A stretch of DNA of 64,000 bases from Actinostola sp. cb2023. Lineage: Eukaryota; Cnidaria; Anthozoa; Actiniaria; Actinostolidae. This document shows, one piece after another, positions 1-12,159 of this stretch; positions within the stretch are counted from its first letter, which is position 1, and each line of letters starts with the position of its first letter. A program made the position numbers and the translations under genes. Location of the stretch: the NCBI GenBank assembly GCA_033675265.1, contig JAUJYZ010001454.1, forward strand, positions 27,501-91,500, given 5' to 3'. The notes beneath the pieces were generated by a model, which saw only the letters and a program-made list of their open reading frames with translations, did no database searches and was not told the origin of the DNA.

Positions 1-626
1 ATTTCTGGAGAAGGTAGGGAGTACACTTCAAATTTAACACATCTTTGGGACGTTAGGTGGTTCGATTATAATCTATGGTCGCATTTTCGATGTTCAGAAG
101 GGCAATCAATTAATGTGGATCACAGGCTACTATTTAGTGTAAACACGTTTGTAGGTTTGCGCATTTTAGTGCTTGTGGTTCACAAACAAAGTGTCGGTTC
201 TAATGAGATGTGGTCTTTGTATATCACCTACGAATAGTGCTAGTTCTACCACATTAAAATGCAAAGAACAGACCGGCCGGCAAAGAAGACTAATTATTGC
301 CTTTCCTTGATTATATAGATTCCTCGCAATTCGGAACTAGACAACTTAGCATCAGAAGTTGTTAAAATCAGAACTGAAGGTAACGTTTCCACACCACATT
401 ACCATTGTTCGCATTATTGCTATTGCTGGTTTGCACGTGACGTCATGGCGGCCATGTTGTTGGCCGAAAACAAAGCATTCCTCATTAACTCGTCTTCTTG
501 TACCGCCTACATGGCGGCTACGTCTTTGTCAGTTTCATTATCAATGGATTGGTTGCAATCATGCAGGAATTCCTAAATATATTTCATATATATCCAAATG
601 TCGACAACTCCACCTGCATGCTCGCA
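1..626. other. intergenic, nothing recognised
   Basis: No coding similarity, RNA gene or repeat end was recognised. A reading frame near 359-664 has no recognisable motif and overlaps the start of the next element. Confidence 0.5.
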
Positions 627-3345
627 CAGGCAGCCCAACCATTGCTTTTGAGGCTACTAAATAATTCAATAAAATGATATTTGCGTCTTTTTTTGATGGG
701 CTTCCTGTGGTAGAGCGCGCGCGCATTTATATATTGGGTTCCCTGTGTATAGAAATGTATTATGTTGGGATCCCTGTCTGCGTCCTGCGGGACGCGCCCG
801 CAGCAAATGTATATATTGAAACAAGGTGTGAAACTGATGACGTATCATGGAACGATGTGCGCCGCCGCATGTAATGTGGTGCCAATTTTCCGTGAAACAT
901 TCGGATTGAACTTTCCGAAGCCTCCGTACACTACATGTACATACCTGTGGGGGGTACCCATGGTAAAGTAGCTGAAGCCGTTTCAAAATGGTGGGAATCT
1001 GAGAAGTTCGTATAAACAAAGACTAATTTTTTCGGTGTAAGCGTTTGGATTATATTCCTTATCCATGGTAAGTTTAGAAGTTCACAATTCTTGTCAACTT
1101 TAAGTAACTTTAGAATGAATTGGACAATTTTAAAGTAGTCCTTTTACATTTTGAATGGTGGAGATTTGCAAGTTTTGTTGAAAAGTAAAGCTCAACTAAA
1201 AGTATTTTTGTCGAGGTAATAACGTAGTATTTGCTCTAAATGTTCTCTAATAAAAGGACTTGCCTATACTAGGGCAGAAGGGCTGCTTGATAATCCTCAG
1301 CAAATTATTTTTGATAAGTTATGACTGAGCTATTTGACTTGTGTAGTTGTCAATGTCAGTGATCAAAACTGATGCACTTCTCAACCGACTGATGAGTGAT
1401 GGTACTTCACCTCTATTTTTAAAAACATTTTTACTGTCTTATCTAGAAAATGTTTGAGGTATGTTTTTTTCTTTCCTACAGTTGTTCTAAAACACAAGGG
1501 AACGCACTGAACACAGCATAAAAACCATCTAAGGCAAAAATATAGACGAACTGAGATAGTTGAAGGAGACATGAATGGCGATGGACTAGTGAAGTCACAT
1601 GAACTGAAATATTAACAGTTCTTCATTATTGTCATTGAAATAACACAACTCATTTAGCAAATGACTATAATTGAGAGAAATAAAGAGTAAGCTTAATTAA
1701 GGTGACTCCGTTATCATTCTCGGCGCACTCGTCTATGACAAACTTTGAGTCATAACTTCCTCTGCTTTTATGCAATTGCCATAAAACATTGGCAACAATT
1801 AGAGCTATCATTCACCTATAATACAATATAATTCGATTGCACTGCAGAACATTTTTCTAAATGATATTAGAACTTGAGTAAAGTCAATGTTTTGGATAAA
1901 ATTGGATATTGCGAAAAATCTGTCCGTTTTTTTTGGATGAAAGTTTTGGAATCACTTTAGATTGACATAATTCATAACCTGAGCAAGTTTTAGGAAAATC
2001 GTTGGAGCTAAAGCACGGCCGCATGAAAATAACCCAAATTAAGCACGGAAATTTGTCCAACGATTGCTTTCGCTCCAACGATTTTGCTAAAACTTGGTCA
2101 GGTTATGAATTATGTCAATATAAAGTGATTCCAAAACTTTCATCCAAAAAAAAACGGACAGATTTTTCGCAATATCCAATTTTATCCAAAATATTGAGTT
2201 TACTTAAGTTCTAATATTATTTAAAAAAATGTTCTGCAGTGCAATCGAATTATATTGTATCATAGGTGAATGATAGCTCTAATTGTTGCCAATGTTTAAA
2301 AGCAATTGCATAAAAGCAGAGGAAGTTATGACCCAAAGTTTGTCATAAACGAGTGCGCCGAGAATGATAACGGAGTCACCTTAAGCTCGCTTATTAAAAT
2401 ACGGCCGTTTTCGTAAGAATGTAAGTATCGCTTCCAAGTTCCGTTACAAATTGTTCATATTACGAACTCCGACGTTTGTTATTCATTCACAACTTGTACT
2501 GCCGTGTCGATTGTGGTATTATTTACTTATCAATATAGTGAATAAATTGCACAGAAAGAATGGCAAAACAGTGTGTAAAAAGCAAGTAAACCTATTTTAG
2601 CTGATTGTTGAAATAAATACGTTTGTTTGTACTGATAGCAAAAATGTGTTGTGTAGTACTAAATATTGAGACTATTCAGCATTAAAAAAACACAATGCCT
2701 CAATTTTGAAGCATTTTTAATAATTGATTAAAATCAAAACACAAAACAAATACTTTATAAAAATCAAAAGAGAAAACAAATAAAGTATATTGTAGATGTT
2801 TTGGTTTATGTTTAGTGAAAATATATACTAAAACTTGCCAAAAAGAGCACAGTTCAGATTTGACGAGCGCTTGCCGATGTCATCTCGAAGGTAAAATCCG
2901 AATGTTTCACGGAAAATTTGCACCACATACATGCGGCGCACATCGGTCCATGAGGCGCAAATTGTCAAATTTAAAATCTCTCAGCGTACGGTGAAGTTAC
3001 ACGACTGAAACTTATGAAGTGTTTAGAGAATACGATAAAGTTTAGTTATTCGAAGAAACATTGAATTTTCACTTCACATTGACAATGATTAGGGGCAAAA
3101 ACGTATTTGTCACGTGACCGAGTTTCATACCTTGTGTAAATATACACATTATATGCTGCGGGATGAGCGGGACATGCACAGGGAGCCCAACATTATACCA
3201 TACTCAACACAGGAAGCCCAATATAATACGTATTGCGCGCGCGCGCTCTACCACAGGAAGCCCATCAAAAAAAGACGCGCGAATATAAATGTATTTATAT
3301 TTATTATTATTAAAAATAGCCTCAAAATCAATGGTTGGCTGCCTG
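627..3345. mobile_element. foldback element, ends AGGCAGCCCAACC-type
   Basis: The left end (from about 627, AGGCAGCCCAACCATTG then GAGGCTACTAAATAATTC) recurs in reverse complement at the right end (to about 3345, GGTTGGCTGCCTG). A second pair of matching blocks, around 860-930 and 2870-2950, lies inside, so the arms are several hundred bases long. The smaller element at 48663-49006 has the same ends, which identifies this as a dispersed family. No transposase is visible, so it is non-autonomous. The centre holds a nested TTAA-flanked foldback. No target duplication could be fixed. Confidence 0.7.
1701..2380. mobile_element. foldback MITE with TTAA target duplication
   Basis: This 680-bp near-palindrome starts GGTGACTCCGTTATCATTC and ends with its reverse complement. 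Both ends abut TTAA (1697-1700 and 2381-2384), the duplication made by piggyBac-type transposases. The arms are mirrored almost to the centre near 2040, with only small differences. No protein is encoded. Assignment to piggyBac rests only on TTAA. Confidence 0.75.
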
Positions 3346-3364
3346 TTACGGTGGCCCATAAGTG

Positions 3365-3442
3365 TCACATCAAATACAAATTGCTCACATCAAATACAAA
3401 TTGCTCACATCAAATACAAATTGCTCACATCAAATACAAATT
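3365..3442. repeat. 20-bp tandem repeat, four copies
   Basis: The unit CACATCAAATACAAATTGCT is repeated about four times head to tail, just outside the preceding foldback element. Confidence 0.9.
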
Positions 3443-3549
3443 ATTATGATGAATCCCTCTGAAAATTCTTAGTTAGCGACATTTTCGCTTTGTCTTCACT
3501 TTTTCGTCGGAAATTTCACACTTCTGATTTAGTTTCGTCGCCAACGGGA

Positions 3550-3609
3550 CGTAACGCAACGTCGTAACGCAACGTCGTAACGCAACGTCGTAACGCAACG
3601 TCGTAACGA
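3550..3609. repeat. 13-bp tandem repeat, four to five copies
   Basis: The unit GTAACGCAACGTC is repeated head to tail. It is a short minisatellite rich in CpG. Confidence 0.9.
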
Positions 3610-3611
3610 CA

Positions 3612-4204
3612 CACTAAACCACATATCGCGCATGCGCGAATGGCTTACAAGTCAACCCGACGAGAATCATCAACATTGCCGTTATCATCTTCATCATATC
3701 AATATTGTTTTAAACAGGCACTGTAATCCGTAACGTTGGCGTTGATCTGGAACGCCTAGTGCCTAGTTTGACAGGTGACTGACTGGAATACTACTCCTAC
3801 CAAGGATCACTTACCACCCCTGACTGCAATCAGTCTGTGAACTGGGTGGTTATAAAAACACCTATCCGTGTAAGCGGAGTCGCGGTTAGTGCTATGTTGC
3901 TTTTCTGTAGTTTCTTTAAGCACATAAGAACACATTTTGTTTTGCATTTATAGTTTATTATTTAGGGCCTGGATGAAAATTACTTTATGTAACTCTAGTC
4001 ACCCTCTTTAAATAAAGTGTATTATTATTATTATTATTAACTACTTTCGTTACAAAATTGTGAATTTCTTGTACGATCTTCAGTAATCTCGGATCCCTGG
4101 ACATTTCAAGATCATATGCATGTCTTGTCAACAAGCGATCCCGCAAAACTCTCGAGTGCTGTACAGAATACTTAAGCCGAGAGACTTTCTGTAAATATGG
4201 AGAA
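3612..4204. other. intergenic, TTA microsatellite
   Basis: No gene was seen. A short (ATT)n microsatellite lies near 4020-4040. Confidence 0.5.
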
Positions 4205-5107
4205 TTGTGTCGCCAGTTTCAAAAAATCGATTTCCCTCATAATATGTTTCTAGAATACCCTAGGGTAGGGATGATTTGTAGTGTAATTTGTTTACCATAA
4301 ATAACTTTTCTTTTTGAGAAAAATCCAAAAGTTCATATATGCCGTCTCAGGCCAGAAATTGACCAAAATATACACTGGTCAACCGTGACTCGTAACTTGT
4401 CTCGTGATCCATAAAAACACAAACCATTTTAAGTCCAGAATCCCTAAAAGGATGTGTTTCTTGCTTACCAGAGCTTAATAGTTTGTTCTTATCTTAATCA
4501 CGGAAGAGGAATATTGTCCGCGAAAAGGGCATAATTTTTAAATTGACAAAACTCTGATTTAGGACCAAATTTCAAATATTTTTTTTACCATGTGCCATCG
4601 CTCCAATTTGTTTCTAACGTCGTATGTGGTTTCTCTAAATGTTGTTTTAAAACATACTTGAAAACTGACTTGGGTTATTTTATCTGCGCTCCAAAACAAG
4701 CCTTTGAATATGACCAATTTTCATGAAACTTTGTGGTTGCTATGGCAACAACAAGCCCGTAACGAGTCAATAAAATGCTATTTTATGATTAATCGTATAT
4801 TCAAATAATAAATACAAGTTAGAAGAAGGTTTTAGTCAGTAAGACAATATTTATAGCTATCTAAAATGCACTTTTAATCAATTTTGGAATACATTTCTTA
4901 ATATCTACTGAATAAATCAGCGGCTAATTATTTCCAGTCCTGATATCACACAAACGTGACAAGTGGAGGCAATTCAACACACTCTGAATCCTCTAATGTC
5001 ACTCTTTATAGGCACTACTTCGCTAGCAATAAAATTGTTAACATTATTCTTTTTGGAAATCGTAATACTGTCCATATTTTTGTGTGTGGGATCACTATAC
5101 AATCACA
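4205..5107 (+). repeat. left copy of a ~900-bp inverted repeat pair
   Basis: This block begins CCAGTTTCAAAAAATCG and runs to about ATCACTATACAATC. It matches the reverse complement of 13888-14785 over nearly its full length with scattered substitutions and small indels. No coding frame was recognised. The pair could be the long terminal inverted repeats of one ~10.6-kb element or two insertions of one family in opposite orientation. Confidence 0.8.
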
Positions 5108-5137
5108 CATTGCGTGATGCGCCGTTTGCGAATATCG

Positions 5138-6081
5138 CATTCTCGTCCCCAGACCCTTCTCAGCTTTCTAACGAAAAATCGTAGGCTCAGCTGGTAAGAG
5201 ACAAACCGGAAGACCCAGATTCTAGGTCGTCAGATATGCGCATGCTCAATATTTTCTAACTTCCGGTGACAGAATTGATCAGAATTGTCGGACTTCAGCG
5301 AAGTACGATGCTCTAGAAAGCGACTTTAATAATATACATTTCAGTTTAAAAGAAAAACAGATATCAGCGGCATACATAGTATGAAGAATTTCGAGTTCAT
5401 TCTACAGCCCGCAACTCCGTGCGTGTATTACATTGTAACTGAATTACAGTGAAATCAGTTCAAAATATAATTTTAATCACGGTAAATATAAAAGCAAAAA
5501 TATATTTAGCTAGATCTTCCGACGCTTGCACTGGATATCTCCTCTACAACCATTCCAATTGCAAATAAAACATTTATTCACTCAACGAACAAGAACAGAC
5601 TGATCAGTGATCAGACACCGACGGCAAAAAGTGCTTCAGTTTTTTGATAATAATTAGGTTCGTGTTTTACCTTTCACATCACTGAAACTCTACAACGATT
5701 TTGACGAACATAAACAAAGATTGATTTAAGCTTAGTATTCTTCCTACAGGATACGGCAAATCTTTGATCCATCAAAGCTTAACGGTTCGTTTTTGAGTGG
5801 TCTTGGAAATGATCATAGTAATTTCGCCACTTAACATTTCGACAATGGAGGAGCAGATATCCAACTTGGCAAAAACAAGAATCTCATGTGCTGTGTTAAG
5901 GATGAATGATGACTTAAAAGTGACAAAATTCGTATTCTCTTTGCATATTATTGTAGTTGTGCATATTTGTCGCTAATTATGCATGAATTATTTCGACCAA
6001 TCAAATTGAGGCTTGAGACGTCTCTTACCAGAGCCTACGATTTTTCGTTAGAAAGCTGAGAAGGGTCTGGGGACGAGAATG
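5138..6081. mobile_element. Mutator-like non-autonomous element, 9-bp target duplication
   Basis: The terminal inverted repeats are about 70 bp, beginning CATTCTCGTCCCCAGACCC and containing GAAAAATCGTAGGCTC. They are flanked by the identical 9-mer CGAATATCG on both sides (5129-5137 and 6082-6090). A 9-bp duplication is characteristic of Mutator-like (MULE) elements. The ~800-bp interior has no recognisable protein. It lies directly beside the left copy of the 4.2/13.9-kb inverted repeat. Confidence 0.8.
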
Positions 6082-6236
6082 CGAATATCGTTGATTGAGG
6101 TGTTGTGTAGGATAGAGATAACATTGTTTTGAAATTTAAATACTTTATTATATTATTTCTCAACTCTCCAAAATAAGCGTTGGAATCAAACAAAATTCAC
6201 AGCATTACAATTAGATGGAATGGTAGACTGGGAAAT

Positions 6237-6238
<2 letters not shown>

Positions 6239-6283
<45 letters not shown>
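6239..6283 (+). repeat. poly-G run (45 G)
   Basis: An uninterrupted run of 45 guanines is readable directly. It could form G-quadruplexes, and its exact length may be an assembly artefact. Confidence 0.9.
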
Positions 6284-6480
6284 CTGTGGTCGGGTAAGGT
6301 ACCACACCCTGCCATTTCGCACATTTGATCTAATTGCTTCGTTTTTAGTTGCTTATCAAAAGCCACTTACGAATATTACGTATGTTATTAAACTAAAAAC
6401 CTTTACCATCCGACAATTCAAGCAAATATAGTAGGAACGTCATGATCAGTCCGAAGAAATGCATCTTAAATAAAGATGAA

Positions 6481-6540
6481 ATGGGCTGTTAAACTACGAT
6501 ATTTCGACTTTATTACAAGGTCATCATCAGGTGAAATGGA
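6481..6540 (-). ncRNA. weak hammerhead-like motif, possible Penelope-like end
   Basis: On the minus strand CTGATGA (6524-6530) is followed after a short potential stem (GAC/GTC) by GAAA (6502-6505), which is the hammerhead core order. Stem II is weak and stems I and III are not convincing. Penelope-like elements are known to carry hammerhead motifs, so this may mark an eroded end of one. Confidence 0.3.
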
Positions 6541-7562
6541 AGGTTTGAATGTCGACTATATATAGGAATTCAAGATTAAACTACAACAGGTTATCTCACG
6601 GGTATGTCCATTTTACATTATATCGACATTTATAACTTTCTACTATGGTGGCACCCCGGGAGCCAGCAACATGGTCATTCAGCATGATTCTCAATACTAT
6701 GCATGAGTCACGAGTATCGGACCGTTGTGTATTAAATTAAGTACGGTATATCATCACATTACCGACTACGATATCTTTGGGAGAAGGGGGGAGGGGGAGG
6801 AGCTAGGGGCTCAAAACTATGTTGAGAATAGGTCAAATCAGAAAATAATTTGAACAACGCGTTACAATGGCTCTGGTCACGGCTCAATCATATCGGCAAT
6901 AAACTGGTTTTTTTTGCTGTACCTCCCTAAGAGGACTACCATGTATTTAACTTTTGAGTGGAGGGTTGGGTGATTTTGGAAAAAAATCCTCAAATCATGC
7001 TGTTTTTGGACGAAAGAAAACCTACACCAACACTAACAAGAAAAATTCTTACCACCATCTTCAGTGAAAAACATGGCGAACAATTCCATACACCATGGCC
7101 GCGAGCATGCGCAATGCTCACTCGTATTCAACTACGGGTCACTTCAAAATTACAGAGAAAACAGTGCATTTTCATTCAATATTTGTCGTACCTCTTATAT
7201 CATTACGGTTCCTCAATCTCCACAAGTCCCAAATCATTCTTTCATACTTCGTCTCGCCCATGGATAGTGTTTCTCTCATGTGGAATATGCCTAACATTGT
7301 TCCCAAGTCCGTTGAAAAATAGGTATAATTAGCTAAGCATCCGCCATACTGTCTTTGTAACTGACCCGAGATGCCGTACAGTTATTGTAGTTCAGAACAT
7401 TTTTCAGGAGTTCGAGCTTCTTTCCACAAGTCTGATTCGAAAGTTCAAGTGTCCATTTCAAATAACTCCTTATTAAAACCGCTGAAAATGTCCTCTTTGG
7501 TTGTTCCCAAATCGTTTACATCTTGGTAGTTTTTCGGTGATTATCCCATTGTTGTCCTTTTG
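6541..7562. other. intergenic, nothing recognised
   Basis: No coding similarity was seen. Overlapping short frames at 6958-7332 lack motifs. A purine-rich tract (GGGGGGAGGGGGAGG-like) lies near 6782-6800. Confidence 0.45.
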
Positions 7563-8510
7563 GTTTTTTCCGTAGCGATACCTCTTGCGTTTGAAACACA
7601 ATTGTGCGTTTGTGAACGATCTATTGGTAAATTGAGTATTACAACCTTGTTACAGAAAGATCAAAGTTTCTGATGAAGTATGTTTTATGGAGATCGGCGT
7701 TACTATGGCAACGCTGAGAGAGAATTCCTCTTTTTACATATTCTCGATTTCTATAGATTCTAGGGGGTTATTTTTGGGAAATGTTCTTGTGATCTTATAG
7801 TGGGCATAATTGTCTCTAGTTCTAGTGAATACAAGCAAATTATGTGAGAGCGTTTGTGAGATATCTTCGATGAAATGTTTTGAGTATATAATTCAAGCGT
7901 AAATAAAGTAATTAAATCAATCACCTGAAATCCAAGTAAATCGGGCGTATCAAAACTCAATTTTAGACTTGAATTGTTGTAATGACATTGAACTACTTTT
8001 CTGGAAAAGTTGAGAGAAATCGCTTGCAATGATATCGGAAAATGTGAGCTCAAGTCATACACGATGAGGTGTTTACTTTGTACTTATTGTCCACCATTCG
8101 TTCTATTTTTACTAAAAAAGTCATAATTAAAAATACCGTCGGTAAATTTTGTTTAAAATTGACTATGCTCAAATTTAGATTGTAGCTGAGATGTTCTTGT
8201 AAAATCAAGCTCATTGAAACATTTTAAGGCCGCCAAATATAAGCTTCAAATCAGAACATTTTTCAACCAGTTTCAGTAGTTGTAAGTTGTTGATTCATTA
8301 TGCAGCTCTTTTGTTCTAGTTTGGCACCTTCTCTTGTGCATTCCACCTTGCGAACGCTCTTCCGAAATATGCTAATCTGCAGTATTATAATAACAATAGA
8401 CAAAAATAAAAGCAATGTAATATCACACAATCGCTCTAATTTTACGATAAAAGGCCAGTGTTTTCTTAGAATAAAAAGGTGTCATTTACGCGCCAGCAAT
8501 GTCATCCGCT
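7563..8510 (+). mobile_element. deletion copy of the 57.3-59.3 kb foldback family
   Basis: This stretch matches, in order, the left arm at 57308-58130 and the reverse complement of 58540-59355. Shared landmarks include CCGTAGCGATACCTCTTGCG, CTAGTTCTAGTGAATACAAG and GGCCGCCAAATATAAGC. Unlike the other copy it lacks the central coding remnant. It also preserves the uninterrupted TA site (near 8394) where the other copy holds a small MITE. Confidence 0.8.
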
Positions 8511-8594
8511 GACTGTATGAAATTGTTCGCCATGACAATGCTGCAAGTTTATCCCCTTCCTAATAGTGGGGGGAGGGGGTCTTTTTTTCTTGGT

Positions 8595-8644
8595 GGGGGG
8601 GGGGGGGGGGGGGGGGGGGTCTAGTGGGGGGGGGGGGGGGGGGG
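8595..8644 (+). repeat. two poly-G runs (25 and 19 G)
   Basis: Runs at 8595-8619 and 8626-8644 are separated by TCTAGT. They can form G-quadruplexes and are prone to length error. Confidence 0.85.
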
Positions 8645-9183
8645 TCGTAGGATTTTGGGGCGATTCGCTTGATTTCGGAAGTATGAAAAGGGAAGATCAC
8701 TTGTTTTTTCCTTATAAAAAGTGTCACTTGATATTTACTTGAAAGAACACCGGCCGAATTGACAACAATTAGAAACACACATCATTATGTACATATGATT
8801 TACACGTATGCAGCCCCTCAGCACATTCCTTACAATTCGGCCACAAAATCAATTTTCTGTCAGTTTAAACTTCTTGGAAACTACTCTCACAAAGCAGGAA
8901 ATGGTTTTTCAGAGACCCTATACCTCAAAACGTTTCGGGGGACCATGCCTCCGCACCCCTAGGAGCCCGGACCTTCGCCGCTCGTCCAGATTGTGCCTTC
9001 ACAATACTTTTCTCCTTGCTACGGGCCTGCTGTGGTATGTATTAATTGTTGCGGGGAAAAAAAATCCTTTTTCGACTCAAATTAAAGTATTTTGGTATCA
9101 TTAGAACTGACATTCCCAAATTTCACTACACCGTGTACCAGACCAGGAAGTCAGGAGGCAAAGATGCACCATCACATTGTTTT
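8645..9183. other. intergenic, nothing recognised
   Basis: A short GC-rich patch (about 8935-9000) stands out, but no protein, RNA or repeat end could be named. Confidence 0.4.
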
Positions 9184-9697
9184 TACAGTTGAACCTCCAG
9201 TAGGAAAAAGGTGAATCTCTCATGGGGAGGTACTCCACGGGAACCCAATCGATAGTCATATAATATGTTAATATAATCTCACATTGATTTCAAAATTTTA
9301 GTTGACAATCGCGCGCAAAAACTTACGCCATCGAGCTCGCGCACATTGGAGACCATTGGAAATCGTTAAAATATTTCAAGTGTAACTGAAGTTTGATCGA
9401 AAATAAATCGAAAACCTTCACGGTGACCCCACTTTTTTTATTCAATAACTTTCATCACACTATAGTTCTCTAGTAAATAGCAAAGTATTAAAAAAAGTTA
9501 GGATTTCAAACATTAAAAAAATTGAATGAAAGCATACGGAGTATCGATTTTTAGACCCTCTCGGTGGTTCGAACATCTGTGTTTTTTGATTTCTGATTTT
9601 TCGACAACTATTCGATAAAATTCGAGCATTTTCTTACTATCAGACGGTAGGCTAGAGATACAAAAGCTATAGCAACCACTTTAGTTCATTATTAACT

Positions 9698-11747
9698 AGA
9701 GGATGTCCGTAAGAACCGAGAATCTCCCGACAGTTAAAAAAAATCGAATTTTCTTTTCTTTCGCCATATCATTCCTTTCGATGATCTCTTTTAGGGAAAA
9801 ATACTAAAAAGTTCCAGCGTTTTTTATTCTAGCTCGAGAAATTTGCTTTTTTAAAAACCCGCCTGACGACTGAAGATTTCAGTAAAAATTATGAGCCCAA
9901 CTTTGAACGGTCGGTGTGTATTCACCTCTAGCTCTACAACAACGACATCCATCAACAGTAATAAACGTTTCTTGGTCTTTTCTACTGTACTATTTATTTT
10001 TCTGTAACTTTTGTAGTAATTTTTCAAATTTGGTTTTTAAACAGGTATACAGAGCGCCATAAACGGGACGTTGAAATATAGGCAATGTTTGAGGTACGAA
10101 AACGGAATCTGGTATATACTTTTTTTGGAGGAAAACGCCACGGTCCAGTAAGCTTCACTTTCATTCTTTCAGTTTAGAAAGTTTCGAGCTTGGGAATATC
10201 AATGTAGCATTTTTGAGAAATAAAACTATTATGGTTGGGACTGCCAAAATTAGCATTAATTTCGACCTCTGTCACGTTTCATTTTTGTCATGAAAACACA
10301 AAACGTAATGCCAAAACACGAGTATATTGCACTTTTAGTTGATTGCTGCTGATGGAAAACAATCTTCGAGTCAATAGAAATGATTTTCAACAATATTTGA
10401 GCTTCGACGGTCGAATAACTCTCGCAAAAGTCAAAATTAGCATAGATCGTCGATCAGATAACAGTATCTCACAATCATCAAAAAAAATACTGAATAATTA
10501 CGAATTTTTGTCTAAACGACGATAAAACAAAATTCCATTCTTTCAAGCAAAATATATATTCTGTTTAGTTTGATATTTTATGATTAAAACTGTTATTTCA
10601 TGCCGCAAAAATGTTATTCGAAGTGCAGTAGCGTGACTTGTAGCAGTTACATTGCGTTACATAATTGGCGTGTCAGCAAAGTGGAACATCCAGTCAAAAT
10701 ATCCAAACTCTTCATCAATAAGCGCCCAGTTTTAACTAGAAATCAGTTTAATTGTTTGTAAATCTTATTTGGAGCAAATTCTAAGCATTTCAGAGTGAAG
10801 AACCACAATTTTCCAGACTACGGTGTTTATTTGATCAATGAATATGCTAATTTTCAATATTTTAGGAGTTCAATGTGGCTGAAATAGCTCAAGTATGGTT
10901 GAAAATTTTTCCTATTCACTCCAAGATTGTTATTGGATTTGGCAGTGATCAACTAAAAGTGCAATATACTCGTGTTTTGGCATTACGTTTTGTGTTTTAA
11001 TGACTAAAAAACGATTTTTTTTAAACTTCGTGAATGGCATTTTGAGGTCCAAAGTGATGTTCTGACGAGGTAAGAAGGAAATATGAACGTGACAGGTCGA
11101 AATTAATGCTAATTTTGGCAGTCCCAACCATAATAGTTTTATTTCTCAAAAATGCTACATTGAATTCCCAAGCTCGAAACTTTCTAAACTGAAAGAGCAA
11201 AAGTGAAGCTTACTGGACCGTGGCGTTTTCCTCCAAAAATGTATATACCAGATTCCGTTTTCGTACCTCAAACATTGCCTATATTTCAACGTCCCGTTTA
11301 TGGCGCTCTGTATACCTGTTTAAAACCAAATTTGAAACATTACTACAAAAGATACAGAAAAATAAATAGTACAGTAGAAAAGACCAAGAACCGTTTATTA
11401 CTGTTGATGGATGTCGTTGTTGTAGAGCTAGAGGTGAACATACACCGATCGTTCAAAGTTGGCTCATAATTTAGCCGAAAATTTTCAGTCGTCAGGCGGG
11501 TTTTTTAAAAATTGCAATTTTCTCCTAAAATAAAAATCGCTGGAACTTTTTAGTATTTTTCCCTAAAAGAGATCATCGAAAGGTCATCTTTTTAGCGTAG
11601 GTCTACCGCTAACGGCGTATGCTTTTGTATGTGAGATAAAACGTATTTGATATACTTCGTTCAAATGAAGAGACGATATGGCGAAAGAAAAGAAAATTCG
11701 ATTTTTTTGAACTGTCGGGAGATTCTCGGTTCTTACGGACATCCTCT
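9698..11747. mobile_element. 2-kb foldback element with ~650-800-bp arms
   Basis: The ends begin AGAGGATGTCCGTAAGAACC. The arms (9698-~10350 and ~10930-11747) are reverse complements apart from small indels. Shared landmarks include GTATACAGAGCGCCATAAAC and GACATCCATCAACAGTA. The ~600-bp centre has no recognised protein. The target duplication is unclear. It sits inside the TA-flanked element that ends at 13511. Confidence 0.8.
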
Positions 11748-12159
11748 CTTAATAGTTTGTCTTTTAAGTTGTGGAAAATTATTTACCCGATCCCGATGTC
11801 ACGCGAGGCTCGACTGAAAGACCTAAAATACCATAATTTCAAAGCAGTGTAGCGCAAAAATGAGCGCGGTGACCCCCTGTTTTTAGTGCATTTTTTGAAA
11901 CTCAATACCGTAATGTATCACCATGCCAAGTTATAGAAAATTCTAGGATTTGCTTCTATTTCAAGGGAATCACCTTAAAATAATTTTTTGCGTGATATCA
12001 CACGAGGTAAAATTACAGAGAAATTCCCAGTTCGTACTCTCAAAAAGTAGTCGCGGTCTCCTACGATAGGTGAAATTACAGAGAAATTTCCAGTTCGTAC
12101 TCTCAAAAAGTGGTCGCGGTCTCCTACGAAAGGTGGACTCCTACGAGAGGTTACAAATA

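Noticed and set aside
6180..6431. Frame containing a polyglycine stretch
   Set aside because: It arises from the poly-G run.
9240..9700. Possible gene between nested elements
   Set aside because: No frame of useful length or motif was found; the sequence belongs to the outer TA-flanked element.
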